A DNA stretch of 64,000 nucleotides. It comes from Paludisphaera mucosa. Lineage in GTDB: Bacteria > Planctomycetota > Planctomycetia > Isosphaerales > Isosphaeraceae. The notes beneath the pieces are model-generated. The model was not told where the DNA came from. It saw only the letters and a list, made by a program, of their open reading frames with translations, and did no database searches. The position numbers and the translations under genes are program-made. Positions 33,492 through 42,133 of the stretch are shown piece by piece. The stretch is taken from positions 1,054,001 to 1,118,000 of the forward strand of contig NZ_JARRAG010000002.1 in NCBI RefSeq assembly GCF_029589435.1, written 5' to 3'. Positions within the stretch are counted from its first letter, which is position 1, and every line of letters starts with the position of its first letter.

Positions 33492-34547
33492 ATGCGGGTC
33501 GGAATCGTCAACGATTCGATGATGGCTCGCGAGGCGCTCCGGCGCGTCGTGGCGTCGGCGGGCGGGCTCGAGGTCGCCTGGACCGCGCGCGACGGCGCGG
33601 AGGGGGTCGAGCAGGTCCGCGCCGACATGCCGGACCTGGTCCTCATGGACCTCTTCATGCCCAAGATGGACGGCGTCGAGTCCACCCGGCGGATCATGAA
33701 GGAGACCCCCTGCCCCATCCTCGTCGTCACGGCCACGGTCAGCGGCCAGATCGACAAGGTGTACCAGGCGATGGGCTTCGGCGCGCTCGACGCCGTGGAC
33801 ACGCCCGTGCTGGGGGCCTGCGGCGACTGCTCCGGCGGGGCCGACCTGCTGCGGAAGATCGAGACCGTGGGCAAGCTGATCGGCAAGTATCAGCCGCGAT
33901 GCCCCTCGTGGACCCCCCCGCCCGCGCCGCCGACGACGATCAGCCGCGAGCCGCTGCTGGTGCTGGGGGCCTCGACCGGCGGGCCGTTCGCGGTGGCCGA
34001 GATCCTCAAGGGCCTGCCCCGAAACTGGGACGTCTGCACGACGATCGTCCAGCACGTCGACGCCTTCTTCGTGGCGGGCCTGGCCGGCTGGCTGAGCGAC
34101 CATTCCGGCCGCCGCGTCGAGCTGATCCGCGAGGGCGACCGCCCCGCGCCGGGCAAGTTCCTGCTGGCGGCCACCGGCGACCACCTGGTGCTCTCCCCCG
34201 ACGGCCGGCTCGGCTACTCGGCCGAGCCCAAGTCGGCCTGCTACCGGCCGTCGGTCGACGTCTTCTTCCGGAGCGTCGCCCTGAACTGGCCCGGGCTGGG
34301 CGTCGCGGCCCTGCTGACCGGCATGGGCCGCGACGGTGCCGAGGGCCTGCTGGCGCTCCGCCGCCGGGGCTGGCGCACCATCGCGCAGGACGAGGCGACC
34401 TCGATCGTCTGGGGCATGCCCCGCGCCGCCGTCGAGATCCTCGCCGCCGAGGTCGTCGCGCCGCTCGACCGCGTCGCCGCCGAGGTCGCGCGGGGGCTGT
34501 CGGCCTTGAATCGGGCCGAGGCGCAGGCGCAGGGCCCTCGGCGCTGA
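33492..34547 (+). CDS. wspF: WspF-like CheB methylesterase
   Basis: 351 residues. Receiver domain 1-120 (MRVGIVNDSMMAREALRRVV; LVLMDLFMPKMDGVESTRRI with the phospho-Asp; VTATVSGQIDKVYQAMGFGA with the WspF-typical sequence). After a Pro-rich linker comes CheB methylesterase: LVLGASTGGPFAVAEILKGL (nucleophile Ser), TIVQHVDAFF (His), and LLTGMGRDGAEGLLALRRRG (Asp). It removes methyl groups from the WspA-like receptor and resets signalling. ATG 33492 is used; GTG 33483 is possible. It is separated from wspE by the ArsR/SDR cassette, whereas in Pseudomonas wspF directly follows wspE. Confidence 0.88.
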   Translation: MRVGIVNDSMMAREALRRVVASAGGLEVAWTARDGAEGVEQVRADMPDLVLMDLFMPKMDGVESTRRIMKETPCPILVVTATVSGQIDKVYQAMGFGALDAVDTPVLGACGDCSGGADLLRKIETVGKLIGKYQPRCPSWTPPPAPPTTISREPLLVLGASTGGPFAVAEILKGLPRNWDVCTTIVQHVDAFFVAGLAGWLSDHSGRRVELIREGDRPAPGKFLLAATGDHLVLSPDGRLGYSAEPKSACYRPSVDVFFRSVALNWPGLGVAALLTGMGRDGAEGLLALRRRGWRTIAQDEATSIVWGMPRAAVEILAAEVVAPLDRVAAEVARGLSALNRAEAQAQGPRR

Positions 34548-34633
34548 AACAATAGGGTCCATTCGTCCGTCCGATCACCCACCCACGCGACGACTCGACA
34601 GGACCGCGGCGACCGAGGCCCCGGAAGACCCCC

Positions 34634-35836
34634 ATGAGCAACGACGCCCATTTCACCGAGCACAAGATCACCGTCCTGCTGATCGACGACCAGGCGATGA
34701 TCGGCGAGGCCGTGCGCCGGATGCTCGCCGGCGAGGCCGACATCGAGTTCCACTCCTGCCGCGACGCCACCAGGGCCCTCGACGAGGCCGCCCGCATCAA
34801 GCCGACGGTGATCCTCCAGGACCTGGTCATGCCCGACATCGACGGCCTGACCCTGGTGAAGAACTTCCGGGCCCAGGAGCAGACCCGCGACGTCCCGATG
34901 ATCGTGCTGTCGACCAAGGAAGAGCCCGCCGTCAAGGCCGAGGCCTTCGCCCTGGGCGCCAACGACTACGTCGTCAAGCTCCCCGACCGCCTCGAGCTGA
35001 TCGCCCGCATCCGCTACCACTCGCGCGGCTACATCGCCCTGCTCCAGCGCAACGAGGCCTACACCGCGCTGCAGGAGAGCCAGAAGCGGCTCTCCGACGA
35101 GGTCCGCCAGGCCGAGCGCTACGTCGAGTCGCTGCTCCCCGAGAAGCTCAAAAAAGGGAAGATACTGACCGACTGGCGGTTCGTCCCCTCGGCCGAGCTG
35201 GGGGGCGACTCGTTCGGCTACCACTGGCTCGACGACGACCACTTCGCCTTCTACCTGCTGGACGTCAGCGGCCACGGCGTCGGCGCGGCCCTGCTGTCGG
35301 TCTCGGCCATGAACGCGCTGCGGTCGCAGGCCCTGCCCAACACCGACTTCCGCAACCCCAGCCAGGTGCTCTACGCGCTCAACAACGCCTTCCAGATGGA
35401 CCAGCAGAACGGCCTGTACTTCACCATCTGGTACGGGGTCTTCCACAAGTCCACCCGCCGCGTGGTCTACTCGGGCGGGGGCCACCCGCCGGCCGTCCTC
35501 ATCGACGGCCCGTCGCGCGACGCGGTCAAGCTCGAGATGCTGGAGTCGCGGGGCCCCATGATCGGCGCGATGACCGACATGGAATACGCCTCGGGCGAGA
35601 CGACCCTGAGCGACTTCGCGCGGGTCTACCTCTTCAGCGACGGGGCCTACGAGATCGAGCGCGCCGACGGCACCCTCTGGCCCTTCGGCGAGTTCATGGC
35701 CTTCATGGGCCAGGGCCCCTTCGACGACCCCGCCGCGCCCAAGATGGACGCCCTCGTCGCCCACGGCCGCGCCCTGATGGGCCACGACGACTTCGCCGAC
35801 GACCTCTCCATGGTCGAGCTGACCTTCCTGCCGTGA
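34634..35836 (+). CDS. WspR-like receiver fused to a PP2C/SpoIIE serine phosphatase
   Basis: 400 residues. Residues 10-140 match the WspR receiver closely (KITVLLIDDQAMIGEAVRRM, KPTVILQDLVMPDIDGLTLV with Asp63, VLSTKEEPAVKAEAFALGAN, RIRYHSRGYIALLQRNEAY). After a short coiled linker (QESQKRLSDEVRQAERYVES) there is no GGDEF domain. Instead a PP2C/SpoIIE (RsbU-type) phosphatase occupies 170-400: AELGGDSFGYHWLDDDHFAF, DVSGHGVGAALLSVSAMNAL, YSGGGHPPAVL, VYLFSDGAYEIE, FADDLSMVELTF, with the metal-binding Asp residues in place. Expected output is dephosphorylation of a STAS-type anti-sigma antagonist rather than c-di-GMP. Starts 87 bases after the CheB-like gene. Confidence 0.9.
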   Translation: MSNDAHFTEHKITVLLIDDQAMIGEAVRRMLAGEADIEFHSCRDATRALDEAARIKPTVILQDLVMPDIDGLTLVKNFRAQEQTRDVPMIVLSTKEEPAVKAEAFALGANDYVVKLPDRLELIARIRYHSRGYIALLQRNEAYTALQESQKRLSDEVRQAERYVESLLPEKLKKGKILTDWRFVPSAELGGDSFGYHWLDDDHFAFYLLDVSGHGVGAALLSVSAMNALRSQALPNTDFRNPSQVLYALNNAFQMDQQNGLYFTIWYGVFHKSTRRVVYSGGGHPPAVLIDGPSRDAVKLEMLESRGPMIGAMTDMEYASGETTLSDFARVYLFSDGAYEIERADGTLWPFGEFMAFMGQGPFDDPAAPKMDALVAHGRALMGHDDFADDLSMVELTFLP

Positions 35837-35848
35837 CGAGGGGCCGCC

Positions 35849-37051
35849 TTGGGAACTCCGGATGACGCCGACCACGGCGCCGGGCGCGGGCGCCCGCCAC
35901 GCGCGCGACGGCTGCTTCGTCGGGCCCTCGGCCTCGTCGGCCCGGGCCTCATCGGTCTGAACTCGGCGGCGCTCGTCGGTTTCGCGGCGCGGGACCGTTC
36001 CGCTCCCCTCGCGATGCTCCTCTACTTGCCCCTCCTGCCCCTGGGGATCGCGGCGACGGCGTTCGCTCTCGCGCACCGGGGCGGATCGGCGAGGTGGCCG
36101 CGGTACGTCCTCGCCGCGCTCGGCCTCGCGGCGATCGTCGGCTCCGGCTCCACCATGATCGGAAGAGGTCCGACGTCGTCGTCGACCCCCCCCGCGGCCC
36201 CGGGCGGAGAGGTCCGGCTCCTTCACTGGAACGTGCTCTGGGGAGGCCGACCGCGCACGGACGCGAGCTGGAGATCGATCGAGGATGCGATCCTCCGGGA
36301 CGCGCCGGACGTCGTCGTCCTCAGCGAGGCGCCGCCCGATGCACGGCTCGAATCCCTGCAAGGCCGGCTGGGGGCCGGATGGTCCCGGACTCAGGTCGGG
36401 CATGACCCGGGCGACCCGTACTGGTTCAAGCTCGTGGCGCTCTCCCGGTGGCCGGTGGCGAGCGGGCGGACGGTCCTGATCCGCAACGGGACCGCGATGG
36501 ACGTCCGGGTGGAGCGGCCCGGGCGGCCGATCCGCCTGCTGGTCGTCGACGGCCGGAGCAAGATCACGCAACTTCGGACCCCGATGCTGCTCGACGTCGC
36601 CGACGCGTGCCGCGCCGCGTTCGCGGCGGGCGACCCGTACGACGTCGTCGCCGGCGACTTCAACGCGGTCAGTCGCAGCATCGGGTTCGACGCCCTGCGG
36701 TCCGCGGCGGGCGGGTACGAGCCGGCCTCGGCGTCGTCCACCGGCTGGCGCGGCACCTGGCCGATGCCGTCGCCGGTCTACGACATCGACCACGTCTGGG
36801 TGAACGCCGCCTGGCGGGTCGCAGCCTGCTCGCTGTTCGCGAACCTCGCGTGCGACCATCGCGGGCAGCTCGTGCGATTGACGCCCCCGAGGCCGCCGGC
36901 CGACGGTTCGGTGGACGCGCCCCAGCCCCCGGCGGGCCTCGTGGCCGAGCCCGACCGGGCCGCCGTTCGAGGACCGAAGATGGCGCGCGGGACGCACGCG
37001 TCGTCGCGGCGGCCCGGCTTTACGACCCGCAGGGCCGCCTCGGGGCCTTGA
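35849..37051 (+). CDS. Membrane protein with endonuclease/exonuclease/phosphatase domain
   Basis: 400 residues from TTG 35849, 12 bases after the phosphatase stop with GAGGGGCC upstream. Three hydrophobic N-terminal segments (ALGLVGPGLIGLNSAALVGF, LAMLLYLPLLPLGIAATAFA, YVLAALGLAAIVGSGS) are followed by an EEP fold at about 125-345: VRLLHWNVLWGG, VVVLSEAPPD, VVAGDFNAVSRSIGFDAL, YDIDHVWVNAAW and the terminal CDHRGQLVRL (Asp-His). The metal and catalytic residues N, E, GDFN, D and DH are all present. The last 55 residues are Pro/Arg-rich. It may hydrolyse a phosphoester at the membrane; the substrate is unknown. Possibly co-transcribed with the wsp-like genes by position only. Confidence 0.7.
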   Translation: MGTPDDADHGAGRGRPPRARRLLRRALGLVGPGLIGLNSAALVGFAARDRSAPLAMLLYLPLLPLGIAATAFALAHRGGSARWPRYVLAALGLAAIVGSGSTMIGRGPTSSSTPPAAPGGEVRLLHWNVLWGGRPRTDASWRSIEDAILRDAPDVVVLSEAPPDARLESLQGRLGAGWSRTQVGHDPGDPYWFKLVALSRWPVASGRTVLIRNGTAMDVRVERPGRPIRLLVVDGRSKITQLRTPMLLDVADACRAAFAAGDPYDVVAGDFNAVSRSIGFDALRSAAGGYEPASASSTGWRGTWPMPSPVYDIDHVWVNAAWRVAACSLFANLACDHRGQLVRLTPPRPPADGSVDAPQPPAGLVAEPDRAAVRGPKMARGTHASSRRPGFTTRRAASGP

Positions 37052-37135
37052 GGACGAGGGCGTCGCCGAAGGGCCATCCGGGGCGATGCGGGCGGCGAGC
37101 GCCCCGGATGGGAGGACTCTGCTGCAACCTGGATC

Positions 37136-38263
37136 TCAGCCGAACCGGGCGTCGAGGCCGTTCGGCGACGTCCGTAGCATGGCGTCGTCGTCCTTCTTCA
37201 TCTCGCCTTCGGGCTTGTCGCCTTTCTTGTCGTGATCGTCGTTGTCGTCGCCGTCGGGCTTGGGCTTCTCGGACTTGAGGTCCTTGAGGGCGTCGAGGAG
37301 GCTGTCCATCTTGGCCTCGAGCGCGTCGAGGCGGCGGTCGGCGTCGTTCTCGGCGGGGCGGGCGGCCGGGCCGGGGCCAGGTCCGGGGCGACCGGGGCCG
37401 GGGCCGGGACGGAAGCCGGGGCCGCCGGGGCGAGGGCCGATGCGGCCGCGGAGCGGGTTCGGCTTGCGGGCTTCGCGGTTCTGACGCTCGGACTGCTGGA
37501 GGCTGCGCTGGGCCTCGCGGAGCTGCTGTTGAAGCTCGCGGACCTGGCGACGGGCCTGGGACAGGTCGTCCTCCTCGGGCTTGGTCTCGGCGTCGGGCTT
37601 GTCGGCGTCGGGCTTGTCGGCGTCGGCCTTGGGTGCGAGGTCGCCCAGCTCGCCGCGGAGGCGCTCGCGCTCGGACTCGAAGCGCTTGCGGAGGGCTTCG
37701 CGGGCCTCGCGGCGGGGCTTCTCCAGGCCCTCCTTCAGCTCTTCCTGGGCCTCGCGCCAGGCGTCGCGGGCCTGGCGATCGACCGGCCCGCCTTCCTGGA
37801 AGGCGCGCTTCAGCTCGTCGCGGGCCTGTTCGAGGGCGGCCTTGACGTCGTCCGTCGAGACGTCGTCTTTTTTGAGGGTCTCGGTGACGGCCGAGGCGGC
37901 GTCGGCGAGCGCCTTGCGGACCTCGTCGGCGACGGGCTCGGCCTTCGCGCTCAGCCGCTCCGCCAGCTCCTGGATCTTCTTCGTCAGCTCCTCGACGGTC
38001 GCCTCGGGGCTCGGTTGGTCGTCGTCGTCGCCGTCCGCGGCGGGGGCCTGGGGAGCCTCAGGCGCCTCGGGAGCTTCGGACGCGACGGGGGCTTCGGGCG
38101 GGGCCGGCGGTCCCGGAGGTGCGGGGGGGGCCGGGCGTTCGCGGGGCGGCCCGTCTTCGAAAACCGGGGCGGCCATGACCGGGGCGAGCAGGAAGGCCAG
38201 GCCGAGCAGGCCGAGACCCCCCATCATCTTCAACGTCCTGGAAACCTGCGGGCGATCGAGCAT
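37136..38263 (-). CDS. Exported Pro/Ala-rich coiled-coil protein
   Basis: 375 residues from ATG 38263 (GGGGAGGATGGAAC upstream). Signal peptide LKMMGGLGLLGLAFLLAPVMA, then a Pro/Ala/Glu-rich segment (APPGPPAPPEAPVASEAPEA), an acidic patch (DGDDDDQ), a long charged helical and coiled-coil region (about 75-255, for example EELTKKIQELAERLSAK and ARRQVRELQQQLREAQRSLQ) with a short KPDADKPDAETKP repeat, a Gly/Pro/Arg-rich stretch (about 270-310), and a second short coiled coil (DADRRLDALEAKMDSLLDAL) before a Lys/Asp-rich tail. No enzyme domain. Such proteins are common planctomycete periplasmic or cell-surface components of unknown role. Confidence 0.72.
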   Translation of the reverse strand: MLDRPQVSRTLKMMGGLGLLGLAFLLAPVMAAPVFEDGPPRERPAPPAPPGPPAPPEAPVASEAPEAPEAPQAPAADGDDDDQPSPEATVEELTKKIQELAERLSAKAEPVADEVRKALADAASAVTETLKKDDVSTDDVKAALEQARDELKRAFQEGGPVDRQARDAWREAQEELKEGLEKPRREAREALRKRFESERERLRGELGDLAPKADADKPDADKPDAETKPEEDDLSQARRQVRELQQQLREAQRSLQQSERQNREARKPNPLRGRIGPRPGGPGFRPGPGPGRPGPGPGPAARPAENDADRRLDALEAKMDSLLDALKDLKSEKPKPDGDDNDDHDKKGDKPEGEMKKDDDAMLRTSPNGLDARFG

Positions 38264-38411
38264 GTTCCATCCTCCCCAAGGGCTGTCGGTGCGAATCGTT
38301 GCGGTTCTGCGGGGTCCCGGCCGCGTCGCGCCGGGGCCTTTTCGACGGAGTTGCTTCTGGTGCATTCGCCGAGCCGCCCCCCTTTATTTCGAATCGCCGG
38401 CCGTCGCCCCG

Positions 38412-39224
38412 TCACGGGGCCGGCGACGACGCCTCGGGGGCCAGGCCGAGCAGGCGTTCGACGGCCAGGCCGACGTCGGGGGCGCGCATGAGGGACTCGC
38501 CGACGAGGATCGCGGCCACGCCCGCCTTCTCCAGGCGTTCGACCTGCGCGCGGCGGTGGATGCCGCTCTCGCTGACCAGCAGGACGCCGTCGGGGATCGC
38601 GTCGCGGACGCGCAGGGTGCGGTCGAGGTCGGTCGTGAAGGTGTGCAGGTCGCGGTTGTTGACGCCGACCAGGTCGGCCCCGGCGGCGAGGACGCGGGGG
38701 AGGTTCGCCGGGTCGTGGAACTCGACGAGCGCCGCCATGCCCAGCCCGCGGGCGCGGTCGAGGAGCCGGGCCATGGTCGCGTCGTCGAGGATCTCGGCGA
38801 TCAGCAGGACCGCGTCGGCTCCGGCCACGCGGGCCTCGACGACCTGGTACTCGTCGATCAGGAAGTCTTTGCGCAGCAGCGGGATCGCCACCGAGGCCCG
38901 GATCCGCGCCAGGTAGGACAGGTGGCCCTGGAAGTAGGGGACGTCGGTCAGCACGCTGATGCACGAGGCGCCGTGGTCCTGGTAGGCGCGGGCGATCGTC
39001 ACCGGCTCGAAGTCCTCGCGGATCACCTGGACCGACGGGCTCGCCTTCTTCACCTCGGCGATGAGCGAGATGGCCCCGCGGCCGTCCAGGGCCGCCCGGA
39101 AGTCCCGCACGGGGGGGGCCTCGGCGGCCTGCGCCTCCAGCTCTTCCAGGGGCATCCGCCGCAGGTTCGAGGCCACTTCGCGCCGCTTCGAGGCGACGAT
39201 CTCGTCGAGGATGCTCGGAGTCAT
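38412..39224 (-). CDS. trpC: Indole-3-glycerol phosphate synthase
   Basis: 270 residues, the normal length of monofunctional TrpC. It catalyses the ring closure of CdRP to indole-3-glycerol phosphate in tryptophan synthesis, in the cytoplasm. Family landmarks: ILDEIVASKRREV at the N-terminus, ISLIAEVKKASPS (catalytic Lys), ISVLTDVPYFQGHLSYLARI, IPLLRKDFLIDEYQVVEARV (catalytic Lys and Glu region), LVGVNNRDLHTFTTDLDRTL, LVSESGIHRRAQVERL and AILVGESLMRA. No other trp gene is adjacent, as is usual for dispersed trp genes in planctomycetes. It begins 374 bases from the divergent kinase gene. Confidence 0.95.
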   Translation of the reverse strand: MTPSILDEIVASKRREVASNLRRMPLEELEAQAAEAPPVRDFRAALDGRGAISLIAEVKKASPSVQVIREDFEPVTIARAYQDHGASCISVLTDVPYFQGHLSYLARIRASVAIPLLRKDFLIDEYQVVEARVAGADAVLLIAEILDDATMARLLDRARGLGMAALVEFHDPANLPRVLAAGADLVGVNNRDLHTFTTDLDRTLRVRDAIPDGVLLVSESGIHRRAQVERLEKAGVAAILVGESLMRAPDVGLAVERLLGLAPEASSPAP

Positions 39225-39597
39225 GGGTTCGTCTTGTCAGGAAAAGATCGGTGGTGTTACAAACCGAGGGTCGCACGTTTGCGATGAAAAGGGTTGGCTT
39301 CGGACCTGCGAAGCTCTGGATTCCAGGCCGGTTTTGGCGATCGTATGAGGCGGCCGCGGGAAACTTCCGGCTTGACGTCTTGCGGATCCGGCGCGAGCGC
39401 CGCTAAAGTCGGCGGAACATCGAGGCCGCGAGATCAGGACGATTCCCCTTCTTCCGAGCCGTCGCCTTCGGCGCCGGCTGGCCAGCTTAGCGAATCGCGA
39501 GGTTTCCAGCAAACACGGACGTATCCGGAGCGTGGGCTTGAGGGACCGCCATCCTGCGCGGAAGGCCTCGGCCCGCGGGCGAGATAAGGAGATCAGG
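39225..39597 (+). promoter_or_regulatory. 373-base divergent region between trpC and the kinase gene
   Basis: No gene seen. A candidate promoter for the kinase is TTGCGG (39380-39385), 18-base spacer, TAAAGT (39404-39409), about 190 bases before the ATG. A stronger ribosome-binding site (AAGGAGATCAGG) abuts the ATG at 39598. Nothing resembling a trp leader peptide or T-box was recognised on the minus strand. Confidence 0.3.
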
Positions 39598-40962
39598 ATG
39601 ACCACCGTCGCGCACTGCCCCAATCCTTCGTGCGGCCGCATCTCGCAACTGGGGGACGACCCCCTGGGCCGGATCTTCCGGTGCCCCCGCTGCCTGACCA
39701 AGCTGAGGCCGGGCGACCCGGCCGGCTCGGGCTCGGGATGGACGCTCGCCGCCCCCCGGCGCGCGGCCGTCGCCCGCTCGACGTCGGCCTCGTCTTCGAC
39801 CTTCCGGACGGGCTCCGGATCGGGCTCGGGCGGCGTGGCCGTGCTGGCCCGCCCCGTCGCGGCGACCGCGCCGGGCGTGACGGCCGAGAGCGGCGAGTTC
39901 CGGGTCGCCGCCTTCGAGCCGGGCGACGGCTTCGACGAGCCCTGGGACGACCTGGCCGAGGCCGCCTCGGGCTTCGAGTGGAACGAAAGCTCCTACGCGG
40001 TGCCCGCGCTGGGGCCGGCGGACGGCTCGCGGACGGGGGCCTTCGCGGCCCTGCGACGGCCCGAGCCGGAGGGGCGGACGAGCGACGGCGAGGCCGAGGG
40101 CGGGGCCGACGAGCGGGGCCTGGGCCGGTTCCGGATCATGAGCCTCCTGGGCGAGGGCCGGCACGCGACGGTCTACCGCGCCTTCGACCCCACGCTGGAG
40201 CGCCAGGTGGCCCTCAAGCTGATGCGCGACGAGGCCCCCCGGTCGTCGCGGGCGCAGGAGCGGTTCCTGGGCGAGGCCCGCGCCCTGGCGAGGCTGAAGC
40301 ACCCCGGGATCGTCTCGATCTACGAGGCCGGCCGCGATGGCGATCGGCTCTACCTGGCGCTCGACCTGATCGAGGGCCGCAGCCTGGCCGACGTGCTGGC
40401 CGAGGGCCGGCTCTCGCACCGCCGGGGCGCCGAGATCGTCGCCGACCTGGCCGAGGCCCTGGAGTACGCCCACGGCCTGGGGATCGTCCACCGCGACGTC
40501 AAGCCGGCCAACGTGCGGATCGACGCCCGGGGCGGCGTCCACCTGATGGACTTCGGCATCGCCCACCGCCCGGACTCGCCCGAGGCCTCGGCCGCGGCCC
40601 CGGGGTCGATCGTCGGCACCCCCGCCTACCTCGCCCCCGAGCAGCTCGCCGGCGAGCGGCCCGAGGCCCTGCCGGCGAGCGACCAGTACAGCCTGGGCGC
40701 GGTCCTCTACGAGCTGCTCTGCGGCCGCCCCCCGTTCGACGGCCCGGCGTCGTCCGTCCTGGCCCGCGCCGCCGCCCACGAGCCCCCCTGCCCGGCCGCC
40801 GTCGACCCCCGCGTCCCGCGGCCGCTGGCGGAGATCTGCCGCAAGGCGACGGCCAAGAAGCCCGGGCGCCGCTACGCGTCGTGCCAGGACCTCGCCGCCG
40901 ACCTCCGCCGCTGGCTCCGCGGCGAACGCCCGCAGGCCCACCGCCGCGCCTGGTTCGCCTGA
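39598..40962 (+). CDS. Zinc-ribbon serine/threonine protein kinase
   Basis: 454 residues. An N-terminal zinc ribbon (Cys7, Cys12, Cys29, Cys32: CPNPSC ... FRCPRC) is a planctomycete kinase hallmark. Residues 40-170 are Ser/Thr/Gly-rich and acidic. The Hanks-type kinase domain spans about 178-445: LLGEGRHATVYRAF (P-loop), VALKLM (Lys), IVHRDVKPANV (HRD, catalytic Asp), LMDFGIAH (DFG), GTPAYLAPEQL (activation segment end), YSLGAVLYELLCGRPPF. There is no transmembrane segment or extracellular sensor, so it is cytosolic. GAGATAAGGAGATCAGG places the start at 39598. Substrate unknown; near two-component genes but not visibly in their operon. Confidence 0.9.
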   Translation: MTTVAHCPNPSCGRISQLGDDPLGRIFRCPRCLTKLRPGDPAGSGSGWTLAAPRRAAVARSTSASSSTFRTGSGSGSGGVAVLARPVAATAPGVTAESGEFRVAAFEPGDGFDEPWDDLAEAASGFEWNESSYAVPALGPADGSRTGAFAALRRPEPEGRTSDGEAEGGADERGLGRFRIMSLLGEGRHATVYRAFDPTLERQVALKLMRDEAPRSSRAQERFLGEARALARLKHPGIVSIYEAGRDGDRLYLALDLIEGRSLADVLAEGRLSHRRGAEIVADLAEALEYAHGLGIVHRDVKPANVRIDARGGVHLMDFGIAHRPDSPEASAAAPGSIVGTPAYLAPEQLAGERPEALPASDQYSLGAVLYELLCGRPPFDGPASSVLARAAAHEPPCPAAVDPRVPRPLAEICRKATAKKPGRRYASCQDLAADLRRWLRGERPQAHRRAWFA

Positions 40963-41112
40963 GCGAACGCGCGGCCGCGCGGTCGTCACGTCAGGGGCGG
41001 TTTTTTCAGGGCCTTCCGGGCGGGATTCGGCTACTCTCGGGGGGGGCGGGAAGCGGTCGATTTCGCAACGGCGTGAATCCGCCGACTGGACCCAGGGAGT
41101 GTAGGTGCAGCC

Positions 41113-41805
41113 ATGCGATGGCCCCGCTTCCGATTCGGCATCCTGACGATGACGATCCTCGTGATGATCTCGGCCGTCGTCCTGACCGCCTGGAACCTGG
41201 TGCCGCGAGCCCTTGATCCATTCCTGGGCGACCGCTCGGGGACCATCCCGGAACGCTGGGTCAGCGGCGGGGCGGCTCGTTACTTCGCCGTGAGAGCCGT
41301 CCTCGCCGGGATGGTCGCCTCGCCCTTTTCCTTCGCCATCGCCCTGGCTCTCAGGCCGCCGCCAGGGGGCCGTACCGGGCGACGAGCGGCGATGCGGTGG
41401 CTGGGCGTCGCCGCCGGCCTGGCGGCTTGTGGTCTGGCGATTTTGAATTGCCCGCTGGATGGGATGCGCATCGCGTGGCTTCTGAGGGACGGCTCCGGGG
41501 TGTCCTTCTACCACCAGTACCGCTTCTGGCCGGGGGCGCACGTCACGCCCTGTCTCGAATTGACGACGCCCGCCGGGAGGTCCCGCTCCTACCCGATCGC
41601 CAGGAATACTCGATACCAGGGGCTGCCACTCCTGCGTACGAACGCGGAGCAGAAGACGATCTGGCTCATCGACGACCCCGATGCGCGAGCCCGGCGCGGC
41701 GGGGTGTGGTGCTCGATCGATCGCACGACCGGCGACTTCGTCGCCGCGGGCGGGCCTTATCAGGCGGGCGTGGGCGAGACCTCGGGCTTCCCGCCATCAC
41801 GATGA
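41113..41805 (+). CDS. Membrane protein of unknown function
   Basis: 230 residues. Three hydrophobic segments: FGILTMTILVMISAVVLTAW (about 8-28), a weaker one near 62-80 (AVLAGMVASPFSFAIALAL), and MRWLGVAAGLAACGLAILNC (about 94-114). The soluble C-terminal half (115-230) contains LLRDGSGVSFYHQYRFWPGA and TIWLIDDPDARARRGGVWCS. The N-terminal FRFGILTMTILVMI style is seen in many short planctomycete membrane proteins. No family recognised. ATG 41113 lies 12 bases after a GGGAGTGTAGG stretch. Confidence 0.62.
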   Translation: MRWPRFRFGILTMTILVMISAVVLTAWNLVPRALDPFLGDRSGTIPERWVSGGAARYFAVRAVLAGMVASPFSFAIALALRPPPGGRTGRRAAMRWLGVAAGLAACGLAILNCPLDGMRIAWLLRDGSGVSFYHQYRFWPGAHVTPCLELTTPAGRSRSYPIARNTRYQGLPLLRTNAEQKTIWLIDDPDARARRGGVWCSIDRTTGDFVAAGGPYQAGVGETSGFPPSR

Positions 41806-42133
41806 GTCCTCCGGGCTCCGTCGCATGGCTGGGTCGCTGATGCTCCTTCGCCGACGAACTGCGCAAGCCATGCCGACCGATGAGGCTCGGCCGGCTGTCA
41901 CGCAGATCTCGCCCTGTCGTCGGGGGCTGGCATACGCTTATATAAAAAAACCGCCTTTTCCACGAAGGCTTCCTCGACGAGCCCGCCCTGCGAGGGGCCT
42001 GCGGCCGGCGCGACGTCGGCGTCGAGTCCCGAGACCTGCGGCGCCTTTGAAGGCGTCCCGAGGATTTTCGCGCGTCGCGAGTTGGCTCCCGCCCTCGCGA
42101 CGGGCGATATTTCAGGCGGGAGGACGCGCCGCC
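41806..42133 (+). promoter_or_regulatory. 328-base gap with an AT-rich TATATAAAAAAA element
   Basis: No gene. CTTATATAAAAAAACCGCC around 41937-41955 is an isolated AT-rich string; TATATA (41939-41944) could be a -10 for the receiver-HATPase gene at 42134, without a good -35. The frame upstream of 42134 is open but has no start context or conserved sequence. Confidence 0.3.
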
